NCBI RefSeq assembly: GCF_020509005.1
Contig: NC_063019.1
Location: forward strand, 124,001 to 188,000
Direction: 5' to 3'
Length of the DNA stretch: 64,000 bases
From: Fulvia fulva
Lineage: Eukaryota > Ascomycota > Dothideomycetes > Mycosphaerellales > Mycosphaerellaceae
Part shown: positions 31,504 through 43,097 of the stretch, one piece after another
Layout: every line of letters begins with the position of its first letter
Position numbering within the stretch: the stretch's first letter is position 1
Position numbers and translations under genes: made by a program
Notes under the pieces: model-generated
The model's input: the letters and a program-made list of their open reading frames with translations, nothing else
The model's database searches: none
Told to the model about the DNA's origin: nothing

Positions 31504-31969
31504 ATGACCTACACCTCCATGCTCCGAGACAAGAGCCGCGTCTCCAAAAGGCCAAAATCCAAGCCATCATCATCATCATCTACTAAGCCGGTTCCAGACA
31601 TGGCAGATTTCGACGATGAACTCCTCTTAATCGTATGCCACACTAAACCTACTCCTAATATCGAACAACATCAACTGACTCTGAAAGCTTCTTCGTAACC
31701 TCCACAACGCAGCCACAACCTTCGGCGAAGGAACCCCTCCATACGAAAATATCAGAAAAGTAGTGGAGGACCATCTTAATGATATGAAACGCAAAGGAAA
31801 GACGACGAATATTGCCAAGACGAGGCAGAGGCTTGATCAGAGTGAAGACGGTACTTCTGCTGCTGATCGTAAGCAAGTAACAGGTCAAGGGCACGAAGGA
31901 AATGCAGAAGCGGTATCAAGTCCAATGTTAAATCTTACTATACGACCCAAACCAGAAAGTTCATCATGA
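31504..31969 (+). CDS. Small hypothetical protein
   Basis: Two exons, 31504-31632 and 31688-31969, around a 55-nt intron (GTATGC...GAAAG, branch CTGAC). The product is 136 residues. I do not recognise it. The N-terminus is basic and serine-rich (SKRPKSKPSSSSS), the centre has a short acidic patch (MADFDDELLLI) running into a predicted helix (LLRNLHNAATTF), then PPYENIRKVVEDHLNDMKRKGKT, and the tail is polar. There is no signal peptide or membrane segment. The joined frame and the good leader context (CACAATGAC) support it as a gene. It diverges from DBR1 over 328 bp. Confidence 0.62.
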
Positions 31970-32161
31970 CAAGATCACAAACCTAGTACACCAGACTCCA
32001 ATCTCGACCTATGGTATCACTAATATCCGGGCTAGCTTTGCCTCTCGCTCAGTCCCGCTCATCAAACAACAACGAATAAGACCCTACAAAGACCTCCACA
32101 TGGATCTGTCCAAGGTACAAAACCATCCAAGCCGTTCTTTTTCAAAGCACAAAAAACATCC

Positions 32162-34279
32162 CTAACGTTTCCCCTTCTTCTTCGAACTCCTCCCAGACCT
32201 CGTAGTCGTATTCTTATCCACGCCCGTATCACCACCACCATCCCCATCCCCATCATCATCCTGCCCGCCACCGCCGCCATCATGATTCGTCTCCTCATCC
32301 ATCATCCCCAACGCAGCCCTCGCTCTCGCACCGCCTCGCTTCCTGAGCTCACCAGTAACACCCCGCAACGACGGTGGCACTTCTTTGCCAGTCTTGAGGT
32401 ACCACAATTTCAAGTTTCTAGCCTTGTCCTTGAGCTGCACTTGATTGCGGTCTTTCAGTACCTCACTGACTGAGCCACCACGACCATAGAGTGCGAGGAT
32501 CTGGGACCAATGCGGTCCGTTGACACGCTCGAGACCAGCGAGTAGTGCGTCTTCTTCGGGCTTCGTCCAGGGCTGTCGTATTGTTGATGCTGCTGGGGCT
32601 GATCTGTTGGCAGATCCACTGGACTTGTTGCCAGTTGATGACACGCCTGGGATGGCCACGCCGGAGGCACCATTGGCACCGACCACGATGTCTTGAACTA
32701 CATTCTTGTTCGCTGCGCCACCAGCTTGGGATCGTACAGGTACGTTCATGATTCCGTCAACGTTCTTGGAGATGCAGGAGGCGAACTCGCGGACAAAGTC
32801 GTTCCATTGATACTTCTTCGGCAATTCCTTCAATGCCTCGTCTGAAGAGGGCTCCGCCAGTAGGTAGCTCTTCCTAGCTCTGCTGCGATCAATGAAATCT
32901 TGCTCGCTGGGCGACAAGCTTGGTGCATCCGGATGTCTTGTCAGGATCTGAGCGTCAAGATCAGGTGGAAAGAGCTCATCCAGCATTGCCTCAGGACTGC
33001 CGTCACTGTTCATCAATGCTGAAATGTAAATTTGCGTCTTCAGTTCCAAGTAAATCGCACCCTGCCACTTAAGCAGACGATGACCCAGAGGTACGAAAGT
33101 CTCCATGAAGAACTCATTGAGGTGGAAGAAACTGACATCGTGCGCGCCCAGGATGCTAGAGATAAAGGTGGCGATGTTGGCTTTCCGAATGATCTCCTGC
33201 TGGTTGGGTTGGAACATTTGTATGGCAATGGCATCGATGAAAGGTGTCTCCCTGCTGTACACTTTCCGTGTCTGGTCGAAGAGGTTCTTCAATGTTTTGT
33301 ATGCTTGGCTGTCCTCGTTGTCGGCTCCTCGCATCAGATCCTGGATTTGTGGAAAGCTGGCTTTTGAAATGGTGTGAATGAGCTGGGTCGCCTAGGAAAT
33401 ATTAGTGTATGAGGTCATAGAATCGCAAGCAATAAAACATACTAAGTTGTCCAGTATTGGAAGACTCTGGATCTTCAAGTGCATGCTCGCATCATCAAAG
33501 TAGTATGCCGATGACTTGGCCGCTTCCCGCTGAGCCAACGCTGCCGTGGCGCTGGGTTGGGTATACGATGCATACTGCGAGGCATGTTCGACGTCCGGAT
33601 AGTTGAAAGCAGTGGCGCCGTCAAGCCCATCGGCAGGGTCGCCAACATTCGCAGTTGAGGGAGGAAAGAAGGGCATGCTCGCAGTAGCAGTCTGTCCATT
33701 CACGGAGTAGCCCACATAAGTAGCACCATAGGCCTGAGTTGTGGCGTGTGCCCAGTTGGCGTTGTAGCCAGCAGCAGCAGTGTTATTCTGCCCGTAAAAG
33801 TAGGGCTGCTGCTGATAAGACGCAAGATCGGGGTACGCAGTCGTGTCCGGAGGCTGCCAGGACGAGCCCTCCGTCGTACTCAGGGCTCCTGGTGCCGCAG
33901 CCGGATTACTGAAATCTGCTTGGCCGGTGCTCAAGGACGCTCCATCCTGACCTGAAATATACTGCTGCGACGCCCGGTTCTGTGCATCATTGTCCCACTG
34001 CTCAAAGGCCTCCGGGTTGGTTGGGGCAGCATCTCCACCGGTATCGTCAATACGGCGTCTCTTGGTCAGACGGTCACCGCTGCGGCCACCTCCTCGTGCA
34101 GGGCCTCCATCCTGCATGATGGCAGGACCTGGAGGGCCAACGTAGGGATACGATGACACGACTGTACAGGTGCAGGGCAGTTAGCGGAAGCCCTCATCGA
34201 GGGCAAGTGGCGTGACATGTTGAATAAAGCAGTGGCCGAAGACAGGCTGGATTGATGCGAGATGCTTCTCACCTTCCAT
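32162..34279 (-). CDS. TRF/TBF1-like telobox Myb protein
   Basis: The main exons are 34161-33443 and 33391-32162 (51-nt intron, branch CACTAAT). The first has no ATG, but a 7-nt first exon (34279-34273, ATGGAAG) followed by a 111-nt GT-AG intron restores a start, giving 651 residues. The N-terminal 240 residues are low-complexity (Gln, Ala, Tyr rich, with a KRRR cluster). The middle (about 240-380) looks like the helical TRF-homology dimerisation region. Near the C-terminus is a Myb repeat (RQPWTKPEEDALLAGLERV...WSQIL) ending in VQLKDKARNLKLWYLKTG, the telobox (VDLKDKWRN in relatives, here Ala for Trp). Such proteins bind TTAGGG repeats at telomeres or promoters. The tail is acidic/Gly-rich then basic (SKKKGKR), a possible nuclear signal. 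Confidence 0.82.
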
Positions 34280-35852
34280 GTTGTCGAAGCCTGGACGTGC
34301 TGAGCCCTAGCTCACTGCTTGTAGGGCACCGGCTCGGGGTTGCACGATATGTTTTCGCAGGCTATCAGATGTGCAGGGTATTGGGTTCATCCGTTTGTAG
34401 ACATGTAGGGCTCAGAACGACGACCACTGACACGACATTTGGCGAAAGCAGTCCCAGGACTTTTGATATCTGTAATCAAGCGACACTACTTCCCTGGAAC
34501 TTTGACCAACCTCTTGCTTTTATTTCCACGCCAGAGAGCGGTTCTTCTCCTTTCACTTGCTACATGACATCTCAGACCTTCATGCTACAGATATGGCTCC
34601 GCTCAGTCTCCCAGATGCTAGTCACTTACACGAGCACATTGCAACAGCGCAGCACAAAGTCCAGATCTCCAATCATTTATGCTTCGCGCGGTCCGGCAGA
34701 TCTGTCTTCGGATATGTAAAACATAACGCATCTAGCCAATCGCTGGTAGTCAGGGCAAGACATCATGAACTCAGCTGCCGGGGCTGAGACTATCTCTTTT
34801 GGCAACTCTACTCCTCCCTCTTCTCCTCGCGTTCTGGTCTGGCCAGCATTATCAACACCAACAACGACGAGACAACATCAGCTTCGTTCTTCGATGGGCT
34901 GCCGCTTTTTCGTTTCCAGGCTTAGGGCGCTCTGAAGAGGCGCCCGATCTGGTTGATGGAAGCAAGGGCTCGACCATGGACTGATGGCACATCACAAGCT
35001 GCGGCTTCAGCGGTCTTGCTACACCTGCTTTTTCAATTGCACCTTCATCTCATCGCGAATCCAGGAGGGAGTGTGATACTGTTCAAACATAAGCCATGGT
35101 CCTCCATTCAACGAGATCTAGGGCGAAAAGGCGAACCTGCGTATACCCCACAACCCCATCCTCCCTCAAAAACGCGCTAATCCCGGGAGCATGAGATGAG
35201 AATGCGTCCAATAGGTATGGAATCCTTCTTCTGAGATATCTTCGCGGGCGACGGGCGTGGATTGTGAGTTTATAGAGACCACCTTGTGCCCCGGGCGTTG
35301 GGGTCGGGTGCTGGGGTCTGACATGGCCGCTGCCGGAGTTGAAAGTCAACACTGTGTTCTGTAGTGAGTTATTCACTGCCCAAGTCAATGTTACAAGAGT
35401 CCATGTCTTCCACAGTCAATGTCAGTGACGTGGTCGACGTCGTGACTTGCCGAGGGGCTCTCTTCAAGGACAGTTCCATCTGTACGTTCTTTTGGTCTTG
35501 TGTCTGCATTCTTGCTGACGCTATCGTGGGACACTTGTATTGCGATCAACTCTCCGGACCAGTAGGCACCATTTTAGAGGCTCGCTTTTTTGGCAATGCC
35601 GTGACATTGTGTTGAAAATGCTTTAGCAGCTACACAAGGCAGCATATATACGCACCCTATCTCTACTCTTCGCGAGTAATGGCATCGTTGGCCAAGTGAG
35701 TTGCGTCAGCAATCTATCGCCCATATAGTGAAACCCCATCCGAGGTAACCCCCCCACCATCTCGTTCATACGCCTAATCTAGCTCCGTCCAATGCATCGA
35801 CAGACTTGACAATGCTCAGTCTTCTCCTCAACTCCGCGGCGTGCTGCTTGTC
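34280..35852. other. 1.57-kb interval without a recognised gene
   Basis: Several short frames on both strands lack recognisable domains or a convincing start. Base composition is normal, so it is not RIP-altered. It separates the start of the telobox gene from the 3' end of UBA1 and may hold the telobox gene's promoter and untranslated regions. Confidence 0.4.
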
Positions 35853-38800
35853 CTACTTCGCCAGCTTGACCATGACATACGGAACTTCGACGTCCTCGCC
35901 AGTCTGGTCGTCGACGGTGACTTCTAGGATGACGTTACGCTGGTGCTCGGGGACCTTCTTCTTGGAGATGTGCTCCACGAGGGCGGAGAGCCTAGAGAGT
36001 GGTTAGCATGCGCCCTTCAATCACTTTAGTTGTGAGGAGTACTCACTGCATCGGTAGCCTGTCCTTGAGCTTGCTGGGAGCGTAGAAGCTCGCGTACAGA
36101 AGGCTGACCCCGCTGCTGATCATGGTGATGTCCAGACCCTTCTTGCTGAAGTCGTCAATGAACTGCTGAAGCGTGACATCCTCGGTCTCGAAGCGGTCCC
36201 ATAGCTTGTCGATGGTAACCTCGCCGTCTGGACCCAGGTACTTGCCCTTCGGACTAGCGATGGGCTCTGAGAAGCCGAAGAATGGCAGCGCCAGGTTGAC
36301 GAAGCCGTTCTTGTACTGCTCAATGTCATCTTTGCCATCGATCAGCTTGTAAAGCTCGAGAATGACGAGACCAGTGACCAGTGCGGTGGTGGTTGCGATG
36401 GCGGGAATGATCTTGCCGGCAATGAACTTCGTCTTGTGTCGGTCAGCTGGCGTGATCTTGTAGTTCTCTGCACGAAGGTTGGATGCAGCTGTGATGAAGT
36501 CGATGTGGAAGTTGGTGTCATCGTCCTTCTCGAACTCTACTGCCTCGAGGCGGAAGTCGCCAAGGCTCTTTGGTGGTGGCAGCGAAGCAATAATCGCTTG
36601 AAGCTTCGCAGAGTCGTCGCCAAGGTCTGCTCCAGCGTTCGGATCTGGCTCCTTGTCATCGGCCTGGATCTTGACGTTCGAGTCTGGGTTGAAGTCTGGA
36701 ATGACCTGGTGCGATAGAACTTCGGTAATGTGCTTGCGGTCGTTATTTGGCTTGATGTGGTAGTTGAAGGCGTGCAGATTGGCAGCGGCGAGGATGAAGG
36801 AGTAGTGAGTTTCATTCTTGGGGTCGAACTGTGCTGCATCGGGTGCACGCTTTGGTCCTGACCAGAACGGCTGGCCGGACGATGTCTTGGAGTCTTTGGG
36901 GAAGTTGTACAGCAGCTGCTGGATGGCGTTGTTGTACTGCTTCTCGAATTGCTTGCGAGCCCACTCGATGCAGTCATCCCAGCTCTGTGGCTTCTCCGTG
37001 ACAAGGTACTCTTGGAGTGTCTCCAGAGTCTGCTTCTCGTTGCCAGACTGCTTGAGCGCCGATCCGAGGTAGTCTGGCTGGGTGATGTAAGTGTTGACGA
37101 TTTCTGGAGGTCCTGCAAACAGACTGTGGAACAGCTCCTTCGCCCATGCAATGGTATGCTCAACGCGGTTCGGGAACGAGCGCAGAGTGCACATAGGGAA
37201 GGATTGTTCAGGAGGATCCTGGGAGCTAGAGTATGATTCTGTGATGCGTGGGAGCACAACTTGGGTGTTGCCCTTGGTGCCGAGAGTGCCGCTGTCGAGC
37301 AAAGGCTTGTGGAAGAAGACACATCGACGATCGATGTATGTACGCGCTTCGACATTGTCCAGCGCGTTCGTCACACCGTCCAAGCTCCCCCAGAACTTCT
37401 CGTTGAAGATGTGCTCGGTGTCTTGGCCAACTCTGTCCCTCATCACCTCGATCTTGCCCTTGAGGTCAGGGTTCATGACCTGTACTGCAGCTGATGCGCA
37501 CTCGCTCTTGAGGTGGCCCACATCCTTCGATCGGAAGAGGAATTGTCGGTTCAAGTTGCTCTTCTCAATCTGATCTGGGTCCGTCACACTGATCTTGCCG
37601 TTCGGTCCTGTCGCAAGACCGATCATCGCCCAGTTCTTCAGCATTTCGCAGCCAATGGCACCGGCACCAACAAGGAACTGCTTGACATTGCTGAGCTTGT
37701 CCTGGTACTCCTTGCCAAACACTGCGATTTGGCCATCGTATCGTGTGCCGAGCGGCTTACACAGCTCTTCGGTACGCTTGGTGTTCACTGGCAAAGATTC
37801 GAGCGAGTCAAAGTACAGCCACTGCTTGACAGGGTGGAACTTTCCCGACACTGACTTGAGTACCTCTTGCGCCGCCAGACCTCCAAAGAACGCTGCCATT
37901 GGGCACAAGTCACCACGTGCCTGGTATGATACCTCCTTGATGAGCTTCTCATCCAACTCGGGTGTCTCTTCCACGCTCTTTGCAATCTCTTGCGCCAACT
38001 TCAATACCTCCGCTGCATCACTATCGTTGTGTGGTCGCGGGTAGCCGCCGTTGTGCTGCTCGGCGAATTTGTGAAGCGCCTGGAAGGCGACGTGGAGCTG
38101 ACCAGGTCGGTCAAACTTCGCAAAGTCGGAGATCAGAAGTTCTGGCTTCTGGAGCTGCTTGCTCAGCGGCTCAAAGTCCATGATCTTGGGCATCTTGACC
38201 TGCTGGTACAGACCACCGCGCTTGTACTGTCCCATGCTCGAGACATCGCCGATCGAGAAAGTGTATGGGCCCTTTACGGTGATCTTGCGAGGTGTGCCAT
38301 CGTTCAGCGTATCCATGCCCTCCACCTCGGAAAATGTGACGTAGTCTCCATCTTCCAGACCGTGTCTCGTCTCATCCAATGCCGACACCAGACCTTCGTT
38401 GTCGATGCCAGCAACGATACCCTGCAGTGGGTTCTCGCCAGTTGGGTCACCGCACGTGAAGTTCTTGCCAAAGTCAGTGAAGATGGAGCCGAACAGGCCA
38501 TAGGTATCTGCGATGACGACGAAGATGCCGTTCTCGTGGCAGAAGTCTGCGATCTTGAGCTGATCGTGGAGTGGCGTGTCTGTCAGCACCACTACCTGGT
38601 AGCGCTTGAGCTGGCTAAGGTCGTTTGTGAGGTTGTCGGTTGGGTGGAGGTCGACGGGTGTGTATGGGTTGAGCTCCGAGATGCGTGGCTGAGTGACTGC
38701 AGCGCGTGGCTTGCCAACATCTGCAGGAGTGAGGAAGAACTGTGCTGAGAGGTCTTCGATCTTGGCTGGCTTGGGGTCGTACAGTGTCAGACTCTTGACA

Positions 38801-39093
38801 CCAGCGAGAGCGATGTTCTTTGCAATCTCCACACCCAGACCACGCAGACCAACAACGAGCACGTTGGATGAGCCCATACGCTTCATGGCCTCGTGACCCA
38901 GCACGTACAGCTGGCGGGAGTAGAGCGACTCATCAATCTCGCCGTTGCTGCCGCCGTTTGTCACCTCCTTCAGCTGCTCTGCGCCGGCCAGCGGCTTGTC
39001 GATGTCCATCTTGGAACCGTTATTACCGGTCATGACTTTCTTGTTGGGCGAGTCGGTGGCGTCGAGAGGAGGGGACTCTGCTCGTCTCTTCAT
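35853..39093 (-). CDS. UBA1: Ubiquitin-activating enzyme E1
   Basis: Two exons, 39093-36047 and 35991-35853 (55-nt intron), encode 1,061 residues, close to the usual length of about 1,020-1,060. The start [14 protein letters not shown] was chosen because the open frame upstream has no ATG and becomes a run of Pro codons from a triplet repeat. The protein has the duplicated ThiF folds: inactive half with [14 protein letters not shown], active half with [15 protein letters not shown] and the ATP/Mg region. The catalytic Cys is Cys635 in [11 protein letters not shown]. The last exon gives the ubiquitin-fold domain ([17 protein letters not shown] ... [13 protein letters not shown]). It activates ubiquitin with ATP, forms the thioester and passes it to E2 enzymes, in cytosol and nucleus; SPNKKVM near the N-terminus may serve nuclear import. 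Confidence 0.96.
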
Positions 39094-39186
39094 GAGCAGA
39101 GTGTCGAGGGGGGAGTAGTCGGGGGGATATGTACTGCGATGTCCCTCCTCCTCCAAGCCGGATCTCCGCTGTGAATCCGCTGTGTG

Positions 39187-39224
39187 TGGTGGTAGTGGTG
39201 GTGGTGGTGGTGGTGGTGGTGGCT
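39187..39224. repeat. GGT triplet microsatellite upstream of UBA1
   Basis: About twelve GGT units, with one or two interruptions, lie about 100 bp upstream of the UBA1 start. On the minus strand they would read as poly-Pro if translated. They more likely belong to the 5' untranslated leader. Confidence 0.7.
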
Positions 39225-40108
39225 GTGCAGTGCGGACCAGGATGATGCAAGATTGTATGGAAAGGGAGGAAGTGTATTGGACAGAGTGGGTGATGGTTGT
39301 GTTAAGCAGAAGCTCCGAGCTCGCGTCAAGAGGCAACACCAAACGCCGCGCCCAAAGTTACATCACCACCACGGCTCCTCCCGGACGGATTGCTGCCTGG
39401 TGGCCTGACGGGGGAATTGCTTCACGACAACTTCAACGATGCATTCTTCACGAACCCGACCACCACGCCAACATCGATCATATACCACGACCATTCTTGG
39501 CGGAAAGGTGTTCGTCACGTTGCAAAGTCATAGCTGCCAGTCCGCAAGTGGCCCCGAGCACCCTGATCTAAAGTAAATGTTCACCGACATCGACACGCTC
39601 GAACGATCCTACTTTGTGAGCAGTGGCGAAGCCATGCTCTCGGTCATGGCAGCATCCAAGGAACAACAACAATGCGTCCCATCTCGATCACACTTCTCCG
39701 TCATCATCGTTGAGCGACCCAGCTCTCCTTATCGAAGACTTTGGTCATGACTCCGCGATCAATCACCAAACAATCACATGCACGGGCATTGCTTCGCCTC
39801 CGCCGGCGATGGTGATGGCGATGGCTCCACACGCGGCATACTTCGCGCAACCAGTCTTCCCAGCCGAAGGCATCTCCCAGCACAAGCGATCAACGACGTA
39901 TCGCCACAAGGCACGCGGTCCGCACATCCTGTTCATCATTAACCGTCAGACCACAGAACACCAACCAAAGCGCCAAATAGCGGCCGAAAACGAACCCATC
40001 TTCCATAATATCTGTATGTACACATCATAATCCGGGGTATCACATCCTCCTTCCACCTTCCATCTCTCTCATATTCCCTCCCTTACCAATGCCTGCTTTC
40101 TCATCCCA
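39225..40108. other. Interval between UBA1 and acyltransferase, no gene recognised
   Basis: This holds the UBA1 promoter and the 3' flank of the acyltransferase. Short plus-strand frames at about 39182-39571 and 39623-40030 lack ATG starts or recognisable domains. Composition is normal. Confidence 0.4.
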
Positions 40109-42514
40109 TCACAACTTCGCCCCAACCTGCCCACCCGTCTGTATCCCCTGCCTCCTCCTGATCTTCATCGGCACACCATCCGGCTCCAGCACCGCATCCT
40201 CCCACAGCCCTTCACCAATAACCTGAGCCAAGCCCTGAATCCTCCTCCTCACCGTGGCGCCCTCTTTCTTGCCTGGCGCGTCTCGTCGACTCTTGTTGAC
40301 ATGTTCACAGAACTCCCACAGCTTGCCTTCAGGCACGAGCTCGCCTTGTGATGTGTGCTGTGGCATCCAGTCAGCGTCCAGCTTGGTTCGTTGCGGTGCT
40401 TTGCTGTCCTTGGGTGGTCTGGTCACGAGGATGATACCTTCTTCCTCTGAGCGGGAGATGGCGTTCTTGAGGGCCTCCTTGTTGACAGCTTCGTAGTACG
40501 ACAGGTCGCCGCGATGGTATAGCGTCTTCCCGAGAAGTTGTGCCTTGTCTTGGAATGCCTTCATCTCGACCCAAGCTTCAGCATTAGGTGAAGTGGACCG
40601 TTGCGCAAGCATGAAGATGGCAATCGCACCGAGCCAGGACGCTTCGATGAATGGCCAGATCAAGAAGTTATAGAAGTCAAAGTTCTCAAGATCGAGACCA
40701 CGCTCCTCAGCGTGAATCTCAATGAACTCAATCTTCCCATCCTGACCTCGAAGAACAGTGAGGACTTGATCATCAACAAGTCCTTGAAGCATCGTCTGCA
40801 AATTCTCCTCAAACGGCGCAGTAGGAAAGATGAACTCCGCCCGGAAGAGCTGACTAAGGAAGTAAGTATAGTCGAACAACTCCTGATACGACATCCTCTC
40901 CTCGCCAATCTTCACGCGGGTGTACATCGCCGCGCACACCAGGGCCTGTGAGATGAAGAGGTGGATCGTCATATTCCGGTAGAAGCTGAGCTGGAAGCGG
41001 TCCTCGGCGTAGTACATCTCCTCCGGTGCGCCGTTCTCGATGATGCGGCCTACCATGTTGGGACCCAGAACGTCCAGTGCTTTGTCGATGACACCTTCGA
41101 TGGCACTTTCAGCGAAGTGAGCGACTCGCCCTCCAGCAGCGCGGACACGGAGGCTGAGCCATTCGACTCGTCGGATTAGCTCGCTGCGTCCGACGCTTCG
41201 GCCGGCCAATGTGAGTAGAACAGTGCCTACCAGCGCTGTAGGCATAACCACCGACACATCATTAATCTCCGACAAGACCTTATACCCAAACGTCGTCAAC
41301 AACCTCCTCCTCAACGTCTGATCAAAATTACTCTCCACGCTCGGCCCTCGCTGCGAAAGTCTCGGCCTCTGCTCATCAATGAACTGCCTCAAGCTCCACG
41401 GCTTATGGAACCTAACATCCACCCGTCCCAACTTCAGACTCAACACATTACTCGCCGACAAGAACTGCGACAGATCCTCCTTCTTCTTCGGCTGGCCCAG
41501 CAGTTCCGAGATGTACGAGTCCACCTCGATGACCTTGTCATACTGCGTGCTGACAGGACATACCATGGCATCCTCAACCCGTCCTGACATGACGCTATCG
41601 AGCAGGAAGCTCAAGATGCCAAACTTCGGCTGCAGAAGCTTTCCCGTTCTGCTCCTTCCTCCTTCGACGAAACATTCAAAGTTATGCCCATTCTGCAGCA
41701 AAGTATCGATATAACTCTGCACGAGCGTCGTATAAAGCTGATCATCCCCAAAGCTCCGTCGTATCCACATCGCACCAGCATGCTGTAGGAAAGGTCCCAC
41801 CAGCGGGAAGTTCAAATTATCGCCCGCGACGACAACCGGCAATGCCAGACCCAGACGGTAGCAGATCAGCTGCAGCGAGACATAGTCAACATGACTCCGA
41901 TGACACGGCAAGAAAATAATCCCCTGCCTCTTCTTCGCCGCCTCCTCCGCAACCTGTCGCAACTGCAACACCTCCTGGCTCGAAACGTGAATCCCCTGAT
42001 GATACGCCCGCGTAAGGAGCTGCGTGCACATGTAGTACGCCCCTCGGATGAAATACTTCGAATCCATCTTACAGATCATCTGCCCCGTCCACTCCTCCGC
42101 AATCTCCAAAAGTTGCGCTTCAATCTCCTTCCTCCTCTTATCCCTCCTCTCCCTATTCGCCTCCCCCTCCAACCCCTTCTCCCCAAGCAGATCTTCATGG
42201 ATCTCAACTTCCACCCTCTTCTTCGCCAATTCCCGGATCTTGGATCTCAGCATCGGCTGCGCGAGAACATTGTCCTTAATCTTATCGCTATAGCCGGGGT
42301 AGAAAATCTCGCGGCCGAGGATCTTGTCGTAGGAGCGCCATGCTGTGCCTAGAACGTGAAGGCCGAGTTCTTGGATGGCATTCACGGGGTTCTCACGGAA
42401 CTTCGCATAAGGCTCTAGGAGTTCTTGTTCGCTGTCGACGAGTTTGAGGTCGCCGGAGCCGACGATGGCGAGATCAGATTGGAGATTCTCGGGGTCCGAG
42501 TCTGGACGAGACAT
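40109..42514 (-). CDS. Glycerol-3-phosphate / dihydroxyacetone-phosphate acyltransferase (PlsB/GNPAT-like)
   Basis: An 801-residue protein when started at 42514 (MSRPDSDPENLQSDLA, leader CCCACAATG). Acyltransferase block I is CHRSHVDYVSL with the catalytic His205 and Asp210 of HX4D; block II-III follows with WIRRSF and ECFVEGGRSRTGKLL; block IV has CPVSTQYDKVIEVDSY. This is the PlsB/GPAM/GNPAT layout: acyl-CoA is transferred to position 1 of glycerol-3-phosphate or dihydroxyacetone phosphate, the first step of glycerolipid or ether-lipid synthesis. The protein ends in Ala-Lys-Leu, a PTS1-type peroxisomal signal, favouring a peroxisomal enzyme like animal GNPAT. The open frame continues upstream with ATG at 42790, so a longer N-terminus is possible. 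Confidence 0.86.
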   Translation of the reverse strand: MSRPDSDPENLQSDLAIVGSGDLKLVDSEQELLEPYAKFRENPVNAIQELGLHVLGTAWRSYDKILGREIFYPGYSDKIKDNVLAQPMLRSKIRELAKKRVEVEIHEDLLGEKGLEGEANRERRDKRRKEIEAQLLEIAEEWTGQMICKMDSKYFIRGAYYMCTQLLTRAYHQGIHVSSQEVLQLRQVAEEAAKKRQGIIFLPCHRSHVDYVSLQLICYRLGLALPVVVAGDNLNFPLVGPFLQHAGAMWIRRSFGDDQLYTTLVQSYIDTLLQNGHNFECFVEGGRSRTGKLLQPKFGILSFLLDSVMSGRVEDAMVCPVSTQYDKVIEVDSYISELLGQPKKKEDLSQFLSASNVLSLKLGRVDVRFHKPWSLRQFIDEQRPRLSQRGPSVESNFDQTLRRRLLTTFGYKVLSEINDVSVVMPTALVGTVLLTLAGRSVGRSELIRRVEWLSLRVRAAGGRVAHFAESAIEGVIDKALDVLGPNMVGRIIENGAPEEMYYAEDRFQLSFYRNMTIHLFISQALVCAAMYTRVKIGEERMSYQELFDYTYFLSQLFRAEFIFPTAPFEENLQTMLQGLVDDQVLTVLRGQDGKIEFIEIHAEERGLDLENFDFYNFLIWPFIEASWLGAIAIFMLAQRSTSPNAEAWVEMKAFQDKAQLLGKTLYHRGDLSYYEAVNKEALKNAISRSEEEGIILVTRPPKDSKAPQRTKLDADWMPQHTSQGELVPEGKLWEFCEHVNKSRRDAPGKKEGATVRRRIQGLAQVIGEGLWEDAVLEPDGVPMKIRRRQGIQTGGQVGAKL

Positions 42515-43097
42515 TGTGGGTATGAAAGCTGTGTTCTTGACGTGAAGTATGCTATCGAGCTGTGTTGCGATCCATCGTTCGGTGGTGGTGTTGTTTAGGG
42601 AGCCGCCCGAGGCTGTATTGATGTGATTCTGCGTTATTGGCAGTCTTCGGTACGGTCTGGAGACGGTACTTGTTGACTGAATGCAAGCTGTCGTGCAACC
42701 TATCCTGCAGAAGGATGAGATGCAGGTCAAGGTCGAGATCTGATGAGGTGAACCTGGTCCAGGTCCTGGTCGTCCCTGCAGCATCAACATTGTGGGGAAA
42801 GACCTCGGCTCGGCCTCAAGGCAACTATATTGCCGACGTACCGTAACGAACGCGATAGGCACCAAGTCTAGACAATCAGGTAAACGACACAGCCAAACGA
42901 GTCCTGATTCCTGTTACAGCTACGTCTCGCTACCACCCAAATCGAAGTAGAAGTACATCTGGGTATCTTTCACCATACAGGCCAATCATCTGTGCCTCCC
43001 AAGCCATATCAACGCCTCCAAATCTCAAGATGCCCCTCCTCCAAATGATCGTACAACATGGACTGTTGAATGCAGGAGTCCCAGAGATTTCTCCCAA
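42515..43097. other. Upstream region of the acyltransferase / 3' flank of the Zn2Cys6 gene
   Basis: The frame of the acyltransferase stays open to about 42865 without a clear reason to be coding. The rest shows no gene. It should hold the acyltransferase promoter. Confidence 0.4.

Noticed and set aside
34252..34719. Plus-strand 155-codon frame upstream of the telobox gene
   Set aside because: It overlaps the first exon and intron of the minus-strand gene and has no recognisable protein features.
36537..37355. Minus-strand frame of 272 codons and plus-strand frames such as 37990-38748 inside UBA1
   Set aside because: They are shadows of the UBA1 reading frame, Ser/Arg-rich or Val/Leu-rich by codon complementarity, with no domains.
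39623..40030. Plus-strand 135-codon frame between UBA1 and the acyltransferase
   Set aside because: It starts without an ATG and has low-complexity content with no domain; likely intergenic.
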